Source of the DNA: an uncultured Oscillospiraceae bacterium
Lineage (GTDB): Bacteria > Bacillota > Clostridia > Oscillospirales > Ruminococcaceae
Length of the DNA stretch: 43,274 bases
NCBI GenBank assembly: GCA_934486875.1
Contig: CAKSPU010000017.1
Location: forward strand, 1 to 43,274
Direction of reading: 5' to 3'
Shown: one piece after another, positions 13,843 through 22,569 of the stretch
Numbering within the stretch: position 1 is the first letter of the stretch
Layout: every line of letters begins with the position of its first letter
Program-made: the position numbers and the translations under genes
The notes under the pieces: model-generated
Told to the model about the DNA's origin: nothing
Seen by the model: only the letters and a program-made list of their open reading frames with translations
Databases searched by the model: none

Positions 13843-15318
13843 ATGAAAAAAATATCAATGCTCATAAACGCCCGTGACAGGATATCACACATTAACCCCG
13901 AGATATACGGTCATTTCTCGGAGCATCTCGGCAGATGCATCTACAACGGCATTTATGTGGGCGAGGGCTCTTCGATCCCCAACACCGACGGAATACGTAA
14001 TGACATTATCGAGGCTTTCAGAAAAATAAAGCTCCCCGTTCTCCGCTGGCCCGGCGGCTGCTTTGCGGACGAGTATCACTGGAAGGACGGAATCGGAGAA
14101 AAGGCAAGCCGCAAGAAAATGATAAACACAAACTGGGGCGGCGTTTCCGAGGATAATTCCTTCGGCACCAATGAATTTTTCCGCCTCTGCGAGCTGGTGG
14201 GCTGCGAGCCGTACATTGCGGGAAATCTCGGCAGCGGAACGGTGGAGGAGCTTTCTCAGTGGGTGGAGTATATGACCCTTGAGGGCGGTTCTCCCATTTC
14301 CGAAATGAGAAAGAAAAACGGTGCCGAAAAACCGTGGAAGCTGAAATATCTCGGCATCGGCAATGAGAACTGGGGCTGCGGAGGAAGTATGCGCCCCGAA
14401 TATTACGCCGACGAGTACCGCCGATATCAGAGCTTCTGCAAAAACTACTCGGGAAATGAGCTTTACAAAATAGCCTGCGGTCCCAACGGAGATGACTACA
14501 ACTGGACGGAAGTCATTATGAAAAATCTGAACAAGTATCACACAAAGGGCATTTCCCTCCATTACTACACCCTGCCTACAGGCGACTGGGGTCACAAGGG
14601 CAGTGCAAGGGATTTTGACAGCGAGTGCTATTACACGACTGTTTCAAAGACGCTTTATATGGACACTCTTCTTACCCGTCACGGCGAAATTATGAACCGA
14701 TACGACCCCGATCACGACATCGGGCTCATCGTTGACGAGTGGGGCTGCTGGTATGATGTGGAGGAGGGCACGAACCCAGGTTTCCTTTATCAGCAGAATA
14801 CTATGCGTGATGCTATCGTTGCCGCCTGCAACCTGAACATTTTCAACAGACACAGCAAAAGGGTGGTTATGGCAAATCTTGCTCAGGCGGTGAATGTGCT
14901 TCAGGCGCTTATTCTCACCGAGGGCGGGAAGATGATAAAAACGCCTACATATCACGTTTTTGACCTGTTCAGCGGTCATCAGGACGGCGAGCTTGTTTAT
15001 TGCTACTGCTCCGATGAAGCTGCCGGAAATGACACGAAGATACCTATGATATCAAGCTCCGCTTCCGTTAAGGACGGGGTTATGACCATAACCCTCGCAA
15101 ACTGCTCCCTTGAGGACAGTGCAGAGATATCCTGCGGACTTGCGGGATTTGACTGCTCCGAGGCTTCCGCACGCATTCTCACTGCTGATGTTCACGACTT
15201 CAATGATTTTGATGCACCCGAGCGTGTTGCTCCCGCTGAGTATGATGTTAAGCTTGAAAACGGTGCTGTAAGTGCAGAGCTGCCTCCCTGCTCCGTTGTC
15301 TGCGTGACACTGAAATGA
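13843..15318 (+). CDS. abfA: Alpha-L-arabinofuranosidase, GH51
   Basis: The enzyme removes terminal alpha-L-arabinofuranosyl groups from arabinan, arabinoxylan fragments and arabino-oligosaccharides. At 491 residues it has the intracellular GH51 length and no signal peptide, so it acts on imported oligosaccharides. It shows the retaining clan-A residues: acid/base Glu175 in [12 protein letters not shown] and nucleophile Glu299 in [10 protein letters not shown]. The N-terminal barrel motif [19 protein letters not shown] is diagnostic, and the last ~130 residues form the beta-sandwich domain. The ATG follows AAAGGAATGC. Control is probably by the AraC protein at 11407-12180 through the half-sites at 13744-13774. 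Its stop overlaps the next start (ATGA). Confidence 0.95.
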   Translation: MKKISMLINARDRISHINPEIYGHFSEHLGRCIYNGIYVGEGSSIPNTDGIRNDIIEAFRKIKLPVLRWPGGCFADEYHWKDGIGEKASRKKMINTNWGGVSEDNSFGTNEFFRLCELVGCEPYIAGNLGSGTVEELSQWVEYMTLEGGSPISEMRKKNGAEKPWKLKYLGIGNENWGCGGSMRPEYYADEYRRYQSFCKNYSGNELYKIACGPNGDDYNWTEVIMKNLNKYHTKGISLHYYTLPTGDWGHKGSARDFDSECYYTTVSKTLYMDTLLTRHGEIMNRYDPDHDIGLIVDEWGCWYDVEEGTNPGFLYQQNTMRDAIVAACNLNIFNRHSKRVVMANLAQAVNVLQALILTEGGKMIKTPTYHVFDLFSGHQDGELVYCYCSDEAAGNDTKIPMISSSASVKDGVMTITLANCSLEDSAEISCGLAGFDCSEASARILTADVHDFNDFDAPERVAPAEYDVKLENGAVSAELPPCSVVCVTLK

Positions 15319-15569
15319 GCCGTCCTTTCTGCAAAAAATGCTTTTTCGAGGAGCTTGACCCCAAGGGGATATACAAAGAAATTTCCGAAATGATAGCCGC
15401 TCTGCCCGAGGAAAAGCGGTGCGGTGAAAGCGAGTACCGCCGCAGGCTCGGCATCTGCGGAAGATGCGGTTCTCTCGGGGAGGGTACCTGTGGGAAGTGC
15501 GGGTGCTTTGTTGAGCTGAGGGCTGCCAAAAAGGATATGCATTGTCCCCACGAAGGGCATTTCTGGTGA
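15315..15569 (+). CDS. Small cysteine-rich DUF6171-like protein
   Basis: This 84-residue protein has cysteine pairs in [10 protein letters not shown] (residues 5-9), ICGRCG and [14 protein letters not shown], and ends with the motif HCPHEGHFW. The cysteine spacing suggests a zinc ribbon or rubredoxin-like knuckle. I associate it with DUF6171 from memory of the GRCxxL...GTCxxCGCFVE(x)RAA...CPxxxW pattern; the function is unknown. The start codon overlaps the abfA stop as ATGA, so translation is coupled, though a link with arabinan use is only inferred. No hydrophobic segment is present. Confidence 0.75.
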   Translation: MSRPFCKKCFFEELDPKGIYKEISEMIAALPEEKRCGESEYRRRLGICGRCGSLGEGTCGKCGCFVELRAAKKDMHCPHEGHFW

Positions 15570-15612
15570 TATGGAGCTTCGCACAAACAAGCGGTAAATT
15601 TCCAATACTTTC

Positions 15613-15637
15613 GGGACGGGAAACCCGTCCCCTACAG
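15613..15637. repeat. Dispersed GTAGGGGACGG palindrome, copy 1
   Basis: GGGACGGGAAACCCGTCCC followed by CTACAG forms a small hairpin. Related copies lie at 19767-19791 (same direction) and 43159-43181 (opposite direction). All three are just after genes, so they may be a REP-like dispersed repeat. Confidence 0.7.
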
Positions 15638-15661
15638 CATTATTGTTTATATGCAAAGCAA

Positions 15662-15697
15662 TCCCCCGTTTCCAAGAAATCGGAAACGGGGGATTTT
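15662..15697. terminator. Bidirectional terminator between DUF6171 and GGDEF genes
   Basis: ATCCCCCGTTTCC pairs with GGAAACGGGGGAT; TTTTAAT follows on the plus strand. It sits between two convergent genes and can serve both. Confidence 0.75.
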
Positions 15698-15701
15698 AAT
15701 A

Positions 15702-17585
15702 TCAGTTATCCCTGCCCATATTCAGGGCTTTTTTCTTTGCCTTGTCCATATACATCAGCTTGTCGGACTGTTTGAGTATCTCCTTGAAATCGGATATTTC
15801 CTCCTGCTTTGCGTAGTATATTCCCACACTGGCGGAAACTCTGTACGGCTTGCCCGATGAAGCGTTGAAGCTGTCAAGATATCCGCTTATGCTGCTGCGG
15901 ATATCATCGGTGTATCTGCCCTTTATGACCGCTATCATCTCATCGCCGCCGAATCTTGCGCATATTGCCGTTTCGGGGCAGCAGGCTCTCAGTGCAAGTG
16001 CGACCGCCCGTATGGCAACATCGCCCTCGCCGTGACCGTAATTGTCATTTATGGCTTTGAGCCCGTCAAGATCGGCAAGGATCAGCGTAAGTCCTTCTTC
16101 GGTGCTGCCGATAAGCCTGTCATATTCCTTGATAAAGCCGCTGCGGTTGTACAGCCCTGTAAGCGCATCGGACTTGTACATCTCTTCAATGCGCTTGTTG
16201 AGATAATGCTGATAGCGCATATTTCTGTAGCTGCCCAGAGCCGTATTTATGGCATATATGGTCTGGGGCATTTTCGCATAGTTTGCCATATCAAAATTAT
16301 TGAAATGGAAGCAGACATATCCCATAGGATTGTCCATAAAGTTTATGGCAAAGAATATGAGCGGAACTTTTTTATCCATTACCCACTTTATCTGCGGAAA
16401 TATCTCATTACGGTCAAATGCCCTCGGTTTATAAGCATTGTCAACATCGGTATTGAAAAGCTGGTAAAGCTTATCCTCCGCATACTTCTTTTCGCAGGGC
16501 TTGGCAGGGTCTATGGATTCGTCAATGCACTCGGGGTTGAGAATGCAGACCATATTGTAAAAATACTGCGCCCTGTTGAATTTCTGAGCAACCTCTTCAA
16601 TATTCCGACACATCTGCACACGGACGGTTATCCTGTTGAGCGCATAGCTTTCCTCCTGGAAACGGAAGAAGCGGTTGTTCACTTCATTCAGATAAAGAGA
16701 GGTGTTTATAACCTGGGTGCAGTGACAGCCGCAGGATTCGGAGGGGAGAAGCCTTGGGGTTATGAGCACTCTGCTGTCGGTCATATCGCCGTCAAAAAGC
16801 TTATCGAGAAGAGCGGCAGTTTCCCTCGCCATATCGTCATAGCTGCACAGGCTGGAGGTTATTTTCGGAACGGAGAATTTTATCGCTTCAACGCCGTCAA
16901 AGCCCGTAACGATTATTTCTTCGGGAACACGGACGTTATTGTCCGCAAGAACTCCGCAGACGGTAATCGCCATTGTGTCATTGGCACAGATGAACGCTTC
17001 GGGCAGCCTGTCCTCATCAATGAGCTTATTCACGGCTTTTTCGGTAGGAACAGACCAGAAATCGCCGTAGCTCACCATATTATCGGAAAATTCAATACCT
17101 TTTTCCGACAGCACCCTTTTAAATACTGCAATGCGGCTCTCGGAAAAATCATTGCCCTTTATTCCCGCTATCATATGCAGGTCGGTAACGCCGTGATCGT
17201 CGATAACGTGGCGTATTACCTGTGCAAAGCCCTCTTCATAGTCAAATTCAAGACTGTAATGTCCTTTCGGCATCCCCCCCGCAAATATTACAGGGATATT
17301 CCTGTCGCTGCACTTTCGTACTATGGAATCAATGATTACGGTGCTTTTTATTTTCTCGTCAAGAATTATGACGGCATCGGTTATATCGTAATTTATTAGG
17401 TTGAATACGGCTGATTCTCCCCTGTCCTCGGGAGTGTTCCAGAAAAGATCCGTGCAGGTGGCATAGACAAACAGGTTCCAGTTACGCTTTTCAAAAAAAG
17501 TACTGAGCCCCATAATATAATCGTGGTTGACCTCATCATTTACTTTTGACAGGCACAGCGCTATAATTTTTTTGCCGTGAAGCAC
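15702..17585 (-). CDS. LacI-type sensor fused to a GGDEF domain (putative diguanylate cyclase)
   Basis: The 627-residue protein lacks an HTH and membrane segments. Residues 1-280 form a LacI/GalR-like sugar-binding domain (KIIALCLSKVNDEVNHDYIMGL; later AFICANDTMAITVCGVL and IIVTGFDGVEAIKFSVPKIT). A linker region of about 170 residues follows, then a C-terminal GGDEF domain: SDALTGLYNRSGF, LTLILADLDGLKAINDNYGHGEGD and RFGGDEMIAV. The active-site loop is GGDEM, not GGDEF, and no RxxD inhibitory site is present just before it. A soluble sugar-sensing diguanylate cyclase is likely but activity is unproven. The GTG at 17585 is preferred because AGGAGG lies 6 bases before it. Confidence 0.85.
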   Translation of the reverse strand: MLHGKKIIALCLSKVNDEVNHDYIMGLSTFFEKRNWNLFVYATCTDLFWNTPEDRGESAVFNLINYDITDAVIILDEKIKSTVIIDSIVRKCSDRNIPVIFAGGMPKGHYSLEFDYEEGFAQVIRHVIDDHGVTDLHMIAGIKGNDFSESRIAVFKRVLSEKGIEFSDNMVSYGDFWSVPTEKAVNKLIDEDRLPEAFICANDTMAITVCGVLADNNVRVPEEIIVTGFDGVEAIKFSVPKITSSLCSYDDMARETAALLDKLFDGDMTDSRVLITPRLLPSESCGCHCTQVINTSLYLNEVNNRFFRFQEESYALNRITVRVQMCRNIEEVAQKFNRAQYFYNMVCILNPECIDESIDPAKPCEKKYAEDKLYQLFNTDVDNAYKPRAFDRNEIFPQIKWVMDKKVPLIFFAINFMDNPMGYVCFHFNNFDMANYAKMPQTIYAINTALGSYRNMRYQHYLNKRIEEMYKSDALTGLYNRSGFIKEYDRLIGSTEEGLTLILADLDGLKAINDNYGHGEGDVAIRAVALALRACCPETAICARFGGDEMIAVIKGRYTDDIRSSISGYLDSFNASSGKPYRVSASVGIYYAKQEEISDFKEILKQSDKLMYMDKAKKKALNMGRDN

Positions 17586-17649
17586 AGGGACTCCTCCTCT
17601 CACTGTCTCATAAAAAGCCTTATATGAGCCAAAATCGACATTTTATATT

Positions 17650-17678
17650 ATTATACCATATGAGTGTAAAGATTTCAA
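17650..17678 (-). promoter_or_regulatory. Promoter of the GGDEF gene
   Basis: On the minus strand TTGAAA, a 17-base spacer and TATAAT lie about 65 bases before the start. Between this and the hydrogenase-like promoter at 17897 the ~220 bases are AT-rich; the only pattern seen is a tandem CCTAATACGA/CCTAATACGG at 17761-17780. Confidence 0.65.
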
Positions 17679-17896
17679 TTATAAATATTTAATTTCACCG
17701 TATTTTATGAAAAAAATCTGCTGATTTTGTGTAAAATGGCAATTTGTGTATTTTATATAACCTAATACGACCTAATACGGTTTCTGTAATCAAGACTTTT
17801 TCGTTAATTGTTTTAGCTATTTTGCATATTTATTGATGTATAAAGTTTTCAAAATGTATAAAATCATTTTTTTGAACATATTTTTTAAAAAATCCC

Positions 17897-17925
17897 TTGC
17901 AATTATTATTAAAATTTGATATAAT
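17897..17925 (+). promoter_or_regulatory. Promoter and leader hairpin of the hydrogenase-like gene
   Basis: TTGCAA, a 17-base spacer and TATAAT (17920-17925). The leader then holds a stem-loop at 17941-17971: CGCACA with TGTGCG and GACAG with CTGTC, with a GTGT bulge. It lies shortly before the AGGAGTG ribosome site. Confidence 0.7.
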
Positions 17926-17993
17926 TATATCAGATAATTTCGCACAGTGTGACAGTACGTCTGTCTGTGCGTTTGAATAGGAGTGTTTAACTG

Positions 17994-19697
17994 ATGGCTG
18001 AGCTTATCGGTGTCAACGAGGAAAGGTGTATAGGCTGCAACGCTTGTATAAGAGTCTGTCCCTCTCCCGAGGCAAATTCGGTCAAAATTCTTGAAAACGG
18101 CAAGGTCGTTACCGCTATAAACAGCGACAAATGCATTGCCTGCGGCGAATGCATAAAGGTCTGCAAGGCAAAGGCAAGAGACTATGACGACGATATCGAC
18201 AAATTCTTCAAGGATCTTAAGGAAAGAAAGATAATCGTTATCGCCCACCCCTCTATCAAGACCGCTTTCCCCGGCGTATGGCAGGCTGTTCTGAAATGGT
18301 TCAAGCAGAACGGCGCTGACGGCGTTTATGACGGCTCATACGGTGCGGACATCTGCACTTGGGGCTATGTCAGGGCTATCGAACAGGGCAATGCCAAGAA
18401 TGTTATCTCCACTCACTGCCCTGCTGTGGTGAAGTATATGGAGATATATCACCCCGATGAAACAAGAGACCTTTCCCCCGTTCACAGCCCCATTTCCTGC
18501 GAGGCTATCTACATAAGGGACTTTATAAAGAAAAATTATGCTGTGGCTGCTCTCACCCCCTGCCCTGCTATGAAGCTGGAGTTTGAGGCTACGGGTCACG
18601 CTGAGTACAACATCACATTCAAGCGCCTTAAGGAATATTTCCGCCGCAAAAAGGTGGATTTCAACAAGGCTCTCGAGGGCGATCAGCATTACGATTTCGA
18701 CGATCAGGTCCAGGGCTGTATGGGCGGCATATTCCCCACTCCCGGAGGTCTCAGATACAATCTTTCCATCAACCTTCCCGACATTATTGCCGTAAATTCC
18801 GACGGCGCAGACAGCATTTACAAGGAGCTTGACCGGTACTGCGAGCTTCCCGCTCACCGTCACCCTCAGGTATTTGAAGCACTGTCATGCAGCGGCGGCT
18901 GCGGCTGCGGCTGCGGTATCGGCAACGAGGACGAGCAGACGGGCGTTGAGATCAAGGCAATTATGCGTGAAGTCGAGATCGACGCAAGAAACCGCAGAAA
19001 GACCGCTCTCAACGGCATTGACAAGCAGTTCAAGATATTTGATGACCGCATCAATCCAAAGAGCCTTATGAGAAACTACAGCTCTGAGGGCAAGGTAACT
19101 CCCGCACCCTCCGACGGCGACCTTGATGCAGCATTTGCAAAGCTTGGTCTTACCAATGAATATGACCGCAAGATCGACTGCGGTGCCTGCGGATATTCAA
19201 GCTGCACGGAAATGGCCAAGGCGGTCTGTGCAGGCAGAAACATTCCCGAAAACTGCATAAGATGCGCAAAGGCATCGGGCGGCGGAACCACTGCTGTCAA
19301 GGCTGCGGGAAATGAAAATGCCATCAAGATAGCCGAAAAGGTAAGCGGCTTTGCCACAAATCTTCTTGCGGATATCGAGAACATTTACGCAAGTCTTTAC
19401 AACATTGACAACTCCACTCAGAAGTCCGCTTCGATGTCGGGCATTGTGGTGAATATCCTTGAAAAGGTAGTGGGCTTCTGCTCATCTGTTGAGAGCATTG
19501 ACGCTGACAATCTGCCTATGCTGGTTTCCACCCTCCAGAAGCTTCAGTCCGCTGTTTCCTCGCTCAACGAGAACATCAGGGAATGCGCAAACGGCTCCTC
19601 TACCATAAGAGAGGCTATGCAGGCTGTTGCAGATGCCACCACCGAGCTTAATGTTATGGCTCAGGATATGGTTTCCTCCGTTTCGGACAAATATTGA
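17994..19697 (+). CDS. Sensory-type [FeFe]-hydrogenase-like protein
   Basis: This 567-residue soluble protein has two ferredoxin motifs (Cys12-22 and Cys47-57), then an H-cluster domain. Four cluster cysteines are in place: Cys142 in STHCPAV, Cys190 in LTPCPAMKLEFE, and Cys299 and Cys303 in ALSCSGGCGCGCG. In catalytic hydrogenases the first motif is TSCCP; here the proton-transfer Cys is His141. After it comes a 4Fe-4S domain (KIDCGACGYSSCTEMAKAVC...CIRC, near residue 395) and a C-terminal helical segment of about 130 residues like a chemoreceptor coiled coil. This suggests a hydrogen or redox sensor of the HydS type (groups C/D), not a main hydrogenase. No PAS domain or kinase is seen. The gene is monocistronic. 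Confidence 0.85.
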   Translation: MAELIGVNEERCIGCNACIRVCPSPEANSVKILENGKVVTAINSDKCIACGECIKVCKAKARDYDDDIDKFFKDLKERKIIVIAHPSIKTAFPGVWQAVLKWFKQNGADGVYDGSYGADICTWGYVRAIEQGNAKNVISTHCPAVVKYMEIYHPDETRDLSPVHSPISCEAIYIRDFIKKNYAVAALTPCPAMKLEFEATGHAEYNITFKRLKEYFRRKKVDFNKALEGDQHYDFDDQVQGCMGGIFPTPGGLRYNLSINLPDIIAVNSDGADSIYKELDRYCELPAHRHPQVFEALSCSGGCGCGCGIGNEDEQTGVEIKAIMREVEIDARNRRKTALNGIDKQFKIFDDRINPKSLMRNYSSEGKVTPAPSDGDLDAAFAKLGLTNEYDRKIDCGACGYSSCTEMAKAVCAGRNIPENCIRCAKASGGGTTAVKAAGNENAIKIAEKVSGFATNLLADIENIYASLYNIDNSTQKSASMSGIVVNILEKVVGFCSSVESIDADNLPMLVSTLQKLQSAVSSLNENIRECANGSSTIREAMQAVADATTELNVMAQDMVSSVSDKY

Positions 19698-19704
19698 TGA
19701 GGCA

Positions 19705-19750
19705 ATATCCCGAAGCTGCCGTTTATGGCGGTGGCTTCGGGATATTTTTG
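19705..19750 (+). terminator. Terminator of the hydrogenase-like gene
   Basis: ATATCCCGAAGC pairs with GCTTCGGGATAT around a 17-base loop, followed by TTTTTG. Confidence 0.85.
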
Positions 19751-19766
19751 TTTTCTCCGATAAATC

Positions 19767-19791
19767 GGGACGGGAGACACGTCCCCTACAG
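19767..19791. repeat. Dispersed GTAGGGGACGG palindrome, copy 2
   Basis: GGGACGGGAGACACGTCCC then CTACAG is the same unit as at 15613-15637, with three differences, again just after a terminator. Confidence 0.7.
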
Positions 19792-19859
19792 TATTATAAA
19801 TCACCGAATTATTCAAATCCGGCAAAATTATATATAATGCGTGAAATTTATAATTCCCC

Positions 19860-19888
19860 TTGACAGGGGCTTTTCCTTATGCTATAAT
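19860..19888 (+). promoter_or_regulatory. Promoter of the SAM-I riboswitch and metK
   Basis: TTGACA, a 17-base spacer and TATAAT match the consensus fully. Transcription starts near 19895, just before the aptamer. Confidence 0.85.
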
Positions 19889-19907
19889 AATTTTGAAAAT
19901 GATAATA

Positions 19908-20067
19908 CCTTATCAAGAGCGGCTGAGGTACTGGACCTGTGAAGCCCGGCAACCTGATTTGTGCATTGCATAAAACAAGGTGCTAATTCCTGCGGATAAT
20001 TCCGAGAGATGAGGAAATTACAAAACGTTAATTTTGTAAGGCACTCGGTTTTTCGGGTGCCTTTTTT
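19908..20067 (+). promoter_or_regulatory. SAM-I (S-box) riboswitch controlling metK
   Basis: The aptamer runs from CCTTATC (19908) to GATGAGG (20014), which pair as P1. Diagnostic conserved parts are TATCAAGAGCGG, GTGAAGCCCGGCAACC, AAGGTGCTAATTCCTGCGG and GAGAGATGAGG. The expression platform follows: CAAAA/TTTTG at 20021-20037 and a terminator AAGGCAC-CG with CGGGTGCCTT plus T-run at 20038-20067. Bound S-adenosylmethionine should favour P1 and the terminator, lowering metK expression. This is feedback control by the enzyme's own product. Confidence 0.96.
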
Positions 20068-20101
20068 AAGTTATAAACCATTTTACAGAAAGGACTAAAA
20101 A

Positions 20102-21280
20102 ATGTCTAAGTTTCTCTTTACTTCCGAATCCGTTACAGAGGGTCACCCCGATAAGATCTGCGACCAGATATCCGACGCTGTTCTTGACGAGATCCTGAAA
20201 AATGACCCTAAGGGCAGAGTTGCCTGCGAGACCTGCACCACTACAGGCTTCGTTATGTGTATGGGCGAAATTTCCACTACCTGCTATGTGGATATCCCCA
20301 AGATCGTAAGACAGGTCATCATCGACATCGGCTACGACAGAGCTAAGTACGGCTTTGACGGTCACACCTGCTCTGTTGTCACCTCCATTGACGAGCAGTC
20401 CCCCGACATCGCTATGGGCGTTGACGAGGCTCTCGAATACCGTGACGGCGAGCTTAAGGACGATTATGACACAGGCGCAGGCGATCAGGGTATGATGTTC
20501 GGCTTTGCCTGCAACGAAACTCCCGAGCTTATGCCTATGCCCATTTCTCTCGCTCACAAGCTTGCAAAGAAGCTCACCGAGGTGAGAAAGACAGGCGTTC
20601 TCCCCTATCTCCGTCCCGACGGAAAAACTCAGGTCACTGTTGAGTACGAGGACAACAAGCCCGTAAGAGTTGATACTGTTGTTGTTTCTTCCCAGCACGC
20701 TCCCGAGGTATCTCTTGAAAAGATAAGAGCCGACATCATCGAAAAGGTGATAAAGCCCATTATACCCGCAGAGCTTCTTGTTGACACCAAGTATTTCGTA
20801 AATCCCACAGGCAGATTCGTTATCGGCGGCCCTCAGGGCGACAGCGGTCTTACAGGCAGAAAGATAATCGTTGACACATACGGCGGATACTCCCGTCACG
20901 GCGGCGGAGCATTCTCCGGAAAAGACCCCACAAAGGTCGACAGAAGTGCGGCTTATGCGGCAAGATATGTTGCAAAGAACATCGTTGCGGCAGGTCTTGC
21001 AGACAAGTGCGAAGTTGAGCTTGCATACGCTATCGGTGTTGCAGAGCCTGTTTCAATAATGGTTGACACCTTCGGCACAGGCAAGGTATCCGATGAAAAG
21101 CTCAGTGAGGCTGTAAGCAAGGTGTTCGATCTCCGTCCTGCGGCTATCATTGAGACTCTTGAACTGAGAAAACCCCAGTACCGTCAGCTTGCGGCTTACG
21201 GTCATATGGGTCGTGAGGACCTTGGTGTTGCCTGGGAAAAGACTGACAGAGTTCAGGCTCTTCTTGATGCTGTTAAGTAA
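20102..21280 (+). CDS. metK: S-adenosylmethionine synthase
   Basis: MetK joins methionine and ATP to form S-adenosylmethionine. At 392 residues it has the family length. Signatures visible are [20 protein letters not shown] at the N-terminus (ATP-binding His), the [16 protein letters not shown] loop near residue 121, and the phosphate loop region [25 protein letters not shown] near 263-287. The ATG follows AAAGGACTAAAAA. The SAM-I leader directly upstream confirms its identity and regulation. It also supplies the cofactor for RlmH in this window. Confidence 0.98.
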   Translation: MSKFLFTSESVTEGHPDKICDQISDAVLDEILKNDPKGRVACETCTTTGFVMCMGEISTTCYVDIPKIVRQVIIDIGYDRAKYGFDGHTCSVVTSIDEQSPDIAMGVDEALEYRDGELKDDYDTGAGDQGMMFGFACNETPELMPMPISLAHKLAKKLTEVRKTGVLPYLRPDGKTQVTVEYEDNKPVRVDTVVVSSQHAPEVSLEKIRADIIEKVIKPIIPAELLVDTKYFVNPTGRFVIGGPQGDSGLTGRKIIVDTYGGYSRHGGGAFSGKDPTKVDRSAAYAARYVAKNIVAAGLADKCEVELAYAIGVAEPVSIMVDTFGTGKVSDEKLSEAVSKVFDLRPAAIIETLELRKPQYRQLAAYGHMGREDLGVAWEKTDRVQALLDAVK

Positions 21281-21300
21281 TTTTCGTTTATAAAAAAATT

Positions 21301-21334
21301 ATCCCCGTTTGGAGTTTTCCAAGCGGGGATTTTT
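21301..21334. terminator. Terminator between metK and rnhA
   Basis: ATCCCCG-TTGG pairs with CCAA-CGGGGAT; TTTTTG follows on the plus strand and an A-run precedes it, so it can serve both convergent genes. Confidence 0.85.
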
Positions 21335-21336
21335 GA

Positions 21337-21777
21337 TTATCGTGCGTTTTTATCCCTCTCAATGACCGCCAGCTCGTCGCAGCGTTCATTTTCGGGGTGT
21401 CCTGCGTGACCCTTGACCCAACGAAGCTCGACTTCGTGGACATCAAGGAGGTCAAGGCATTTTGCCCAGAGGTCGGAATTGAGTGCGGGCTTTTTGTCCG
21501 CCTTTACCCAGCCACGCTTTTTCCAGCCTGCCGCCCAGCCCTTTGATATGCTGTCACAGACATACTTGCTGTCCGTGGTGAGGATAACGTGACAGGGCTG
21601 TTTGAGGGCAGAAAGAGCCATAATAACGGCGGTCAGCTCCATTCGGTTGTTGGTGGTGTCAGGCTCGCCCCCGGAAAGCTCCTTGTAATGCTCTCCCATT
21701 CGGAGTATGGCTCCCCAGCCGCCGGGACCGGGATTTCCCGAACAGGCTCCGTCGGTGAATATTTCTACTGTGTGCAT
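21337..21777 (-). CDS. rnhA: Ribonuclease HI
   Basis: RNase HI cuts the RNA strand of RNA-DNA hybrids. The 146-residue protein carries the four-acid active site in order: Asp10 in [18 protein letters not shown], Glu48 in [10 protein letters not shown], Asp70 in [16 protein letters not shown], and the last Asp near residue 134 in NERCDELAV, preceded by the family loop [12 protein letters not shown]. It has the basic handle region [12 protein letters not shown] of the E. coli type. The start follows GGAGAG. It lies 12 bases downstream of the lipoprotein gene and may be co-transcribed with it. Confidence 0.95.
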   Translation of the reverse strand: MHTVEIFTDGACSGNPGPGGWGAILRMGEHYKELSGGEPDTTNNRMELTAVIMALSALKQPCHVILTTDSKYVCDSISKGWAAGWKKRGWVKADKKPALNSDLWAKCLDLLDVHEVELRWVKGHAGHPENERCDELAVIERDKNAR

Positions 21778-21789
21778 AAGCTCTCCTTT

Positions 21790-22569
21790 TTACTCGGCAT
21801 AAAGCACGGAATCTATGTTTGCTACGCTCATGAGTGTTCCTCTGCCCACAGTCACCCAGTCATGAGCATCGTATTCGTCAAAGGCGGAGTTGTATTCCTC
21901 TTCCGTTGCATCTTCATCGTTTACTTTATACTTCAGCGAAAAATGATACGGGTCATCATCGGTGGGGTCAGGGAACTCTTCCGATACGATGCTTTTTTTC
22001 AGCACAAGCTTATCACCTTCGAGCATATAAAAATAATCAGATGTCATACCCATTCCCATATATTCGCCTGCGAGATATCCGTCGGCACTTACAGCTGCTT
22101 CGCCGTATGAACCGAATGATTTTTTTCCCCCCGACAGATCGGCAAGAGCGCCGTCCTTAAATGTGTATGCGAAAACGCCTGCTGCGTGATAATCTCCCAA
22201 AGATACGAACAGCTCGGGTATGCCGTCATTATCCATATCAAAGAGGTCGAATGAGGGAGATGTTGCGTTTTCGTCATACATTGCTTCAAGGAGCTTGGCT
22301 TTGTAGGCGTCTTTGTAATCGGCGGTATTTTCCGCTTCCTGCTCCTCCGATGATGCTTCGGTTATAGCTTCTGTTTCCGCAAGGGTCTCCTCAGAGACTT
22401 CGGCAGTGGTTTCGGAAGCAGTCTCGGAAGATGTTTCGCTTTCCGCAGATGCTTCGGTCACTGTCTCACTTTCGGTAACGGACATATCAGGTGCTGTATT
22501 GTCATTATTTCCGCAGGCGGTGAACATAAGTGCAAGTCCCAGTACCGCCGCAATTTTTTTATTCATCAT
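21790..22569 (-). CDS. Lipoprotein of unknown function
   Basis: The protein (about 259 residues) begins with a lipoprotein signal peptide, MMNKKIAAVLGLALMFTAC, with lipobox FTAC giving a lipid-modified Cys near residue 19. A long Ser/Thr/Glu-rich spacer (about 25-90) follows, then a globular domain with SPSFDLFDMDNDGIPELFVSLGDYHAAG; this DxDxDG loop resembles an EF-hand-like or VCBS/FG-GAP calcium site, often seen in Ruminococcus surface proteins. The role is unknown. Two adjacent ATGs (22569, 22566) both fit GGAGGG. The start overlaps the thioesterase stop by 11 bases, so the two are translationally coupled. Confidence 0.8.
   Translation of the reverse strand: MMNKKIAAVLGLALMFTACGNNDNTAPDMSVTESETVTEASAESETSSETASETTAEVSEETLAETEAITEASSEEQEAENTADYKDAYKAKLLEAMYDENATSPSFDLFDMDNDGIPELFVSLGDYHAAGVFAYTFKDGALADLSGGKKSFGSYGEAAVSADGYLAGEYMGMGMTSDYFYMLEGDKLVLKKSIVSEEFPDPTDDDPYHFSLKYKVNDEDATEEEYNSAFDEYDAHDWVTVGRGTLMSVANIDSVLYAE

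Noticed and set aside
17761..17780. TAATACGAC-like sequence resembling a T7-type promoter
   Set aside because: Only the first nine bases match; it is a tandem CCTAATACG repeat in an AT-rich gap, and no phage polymerase context exists.
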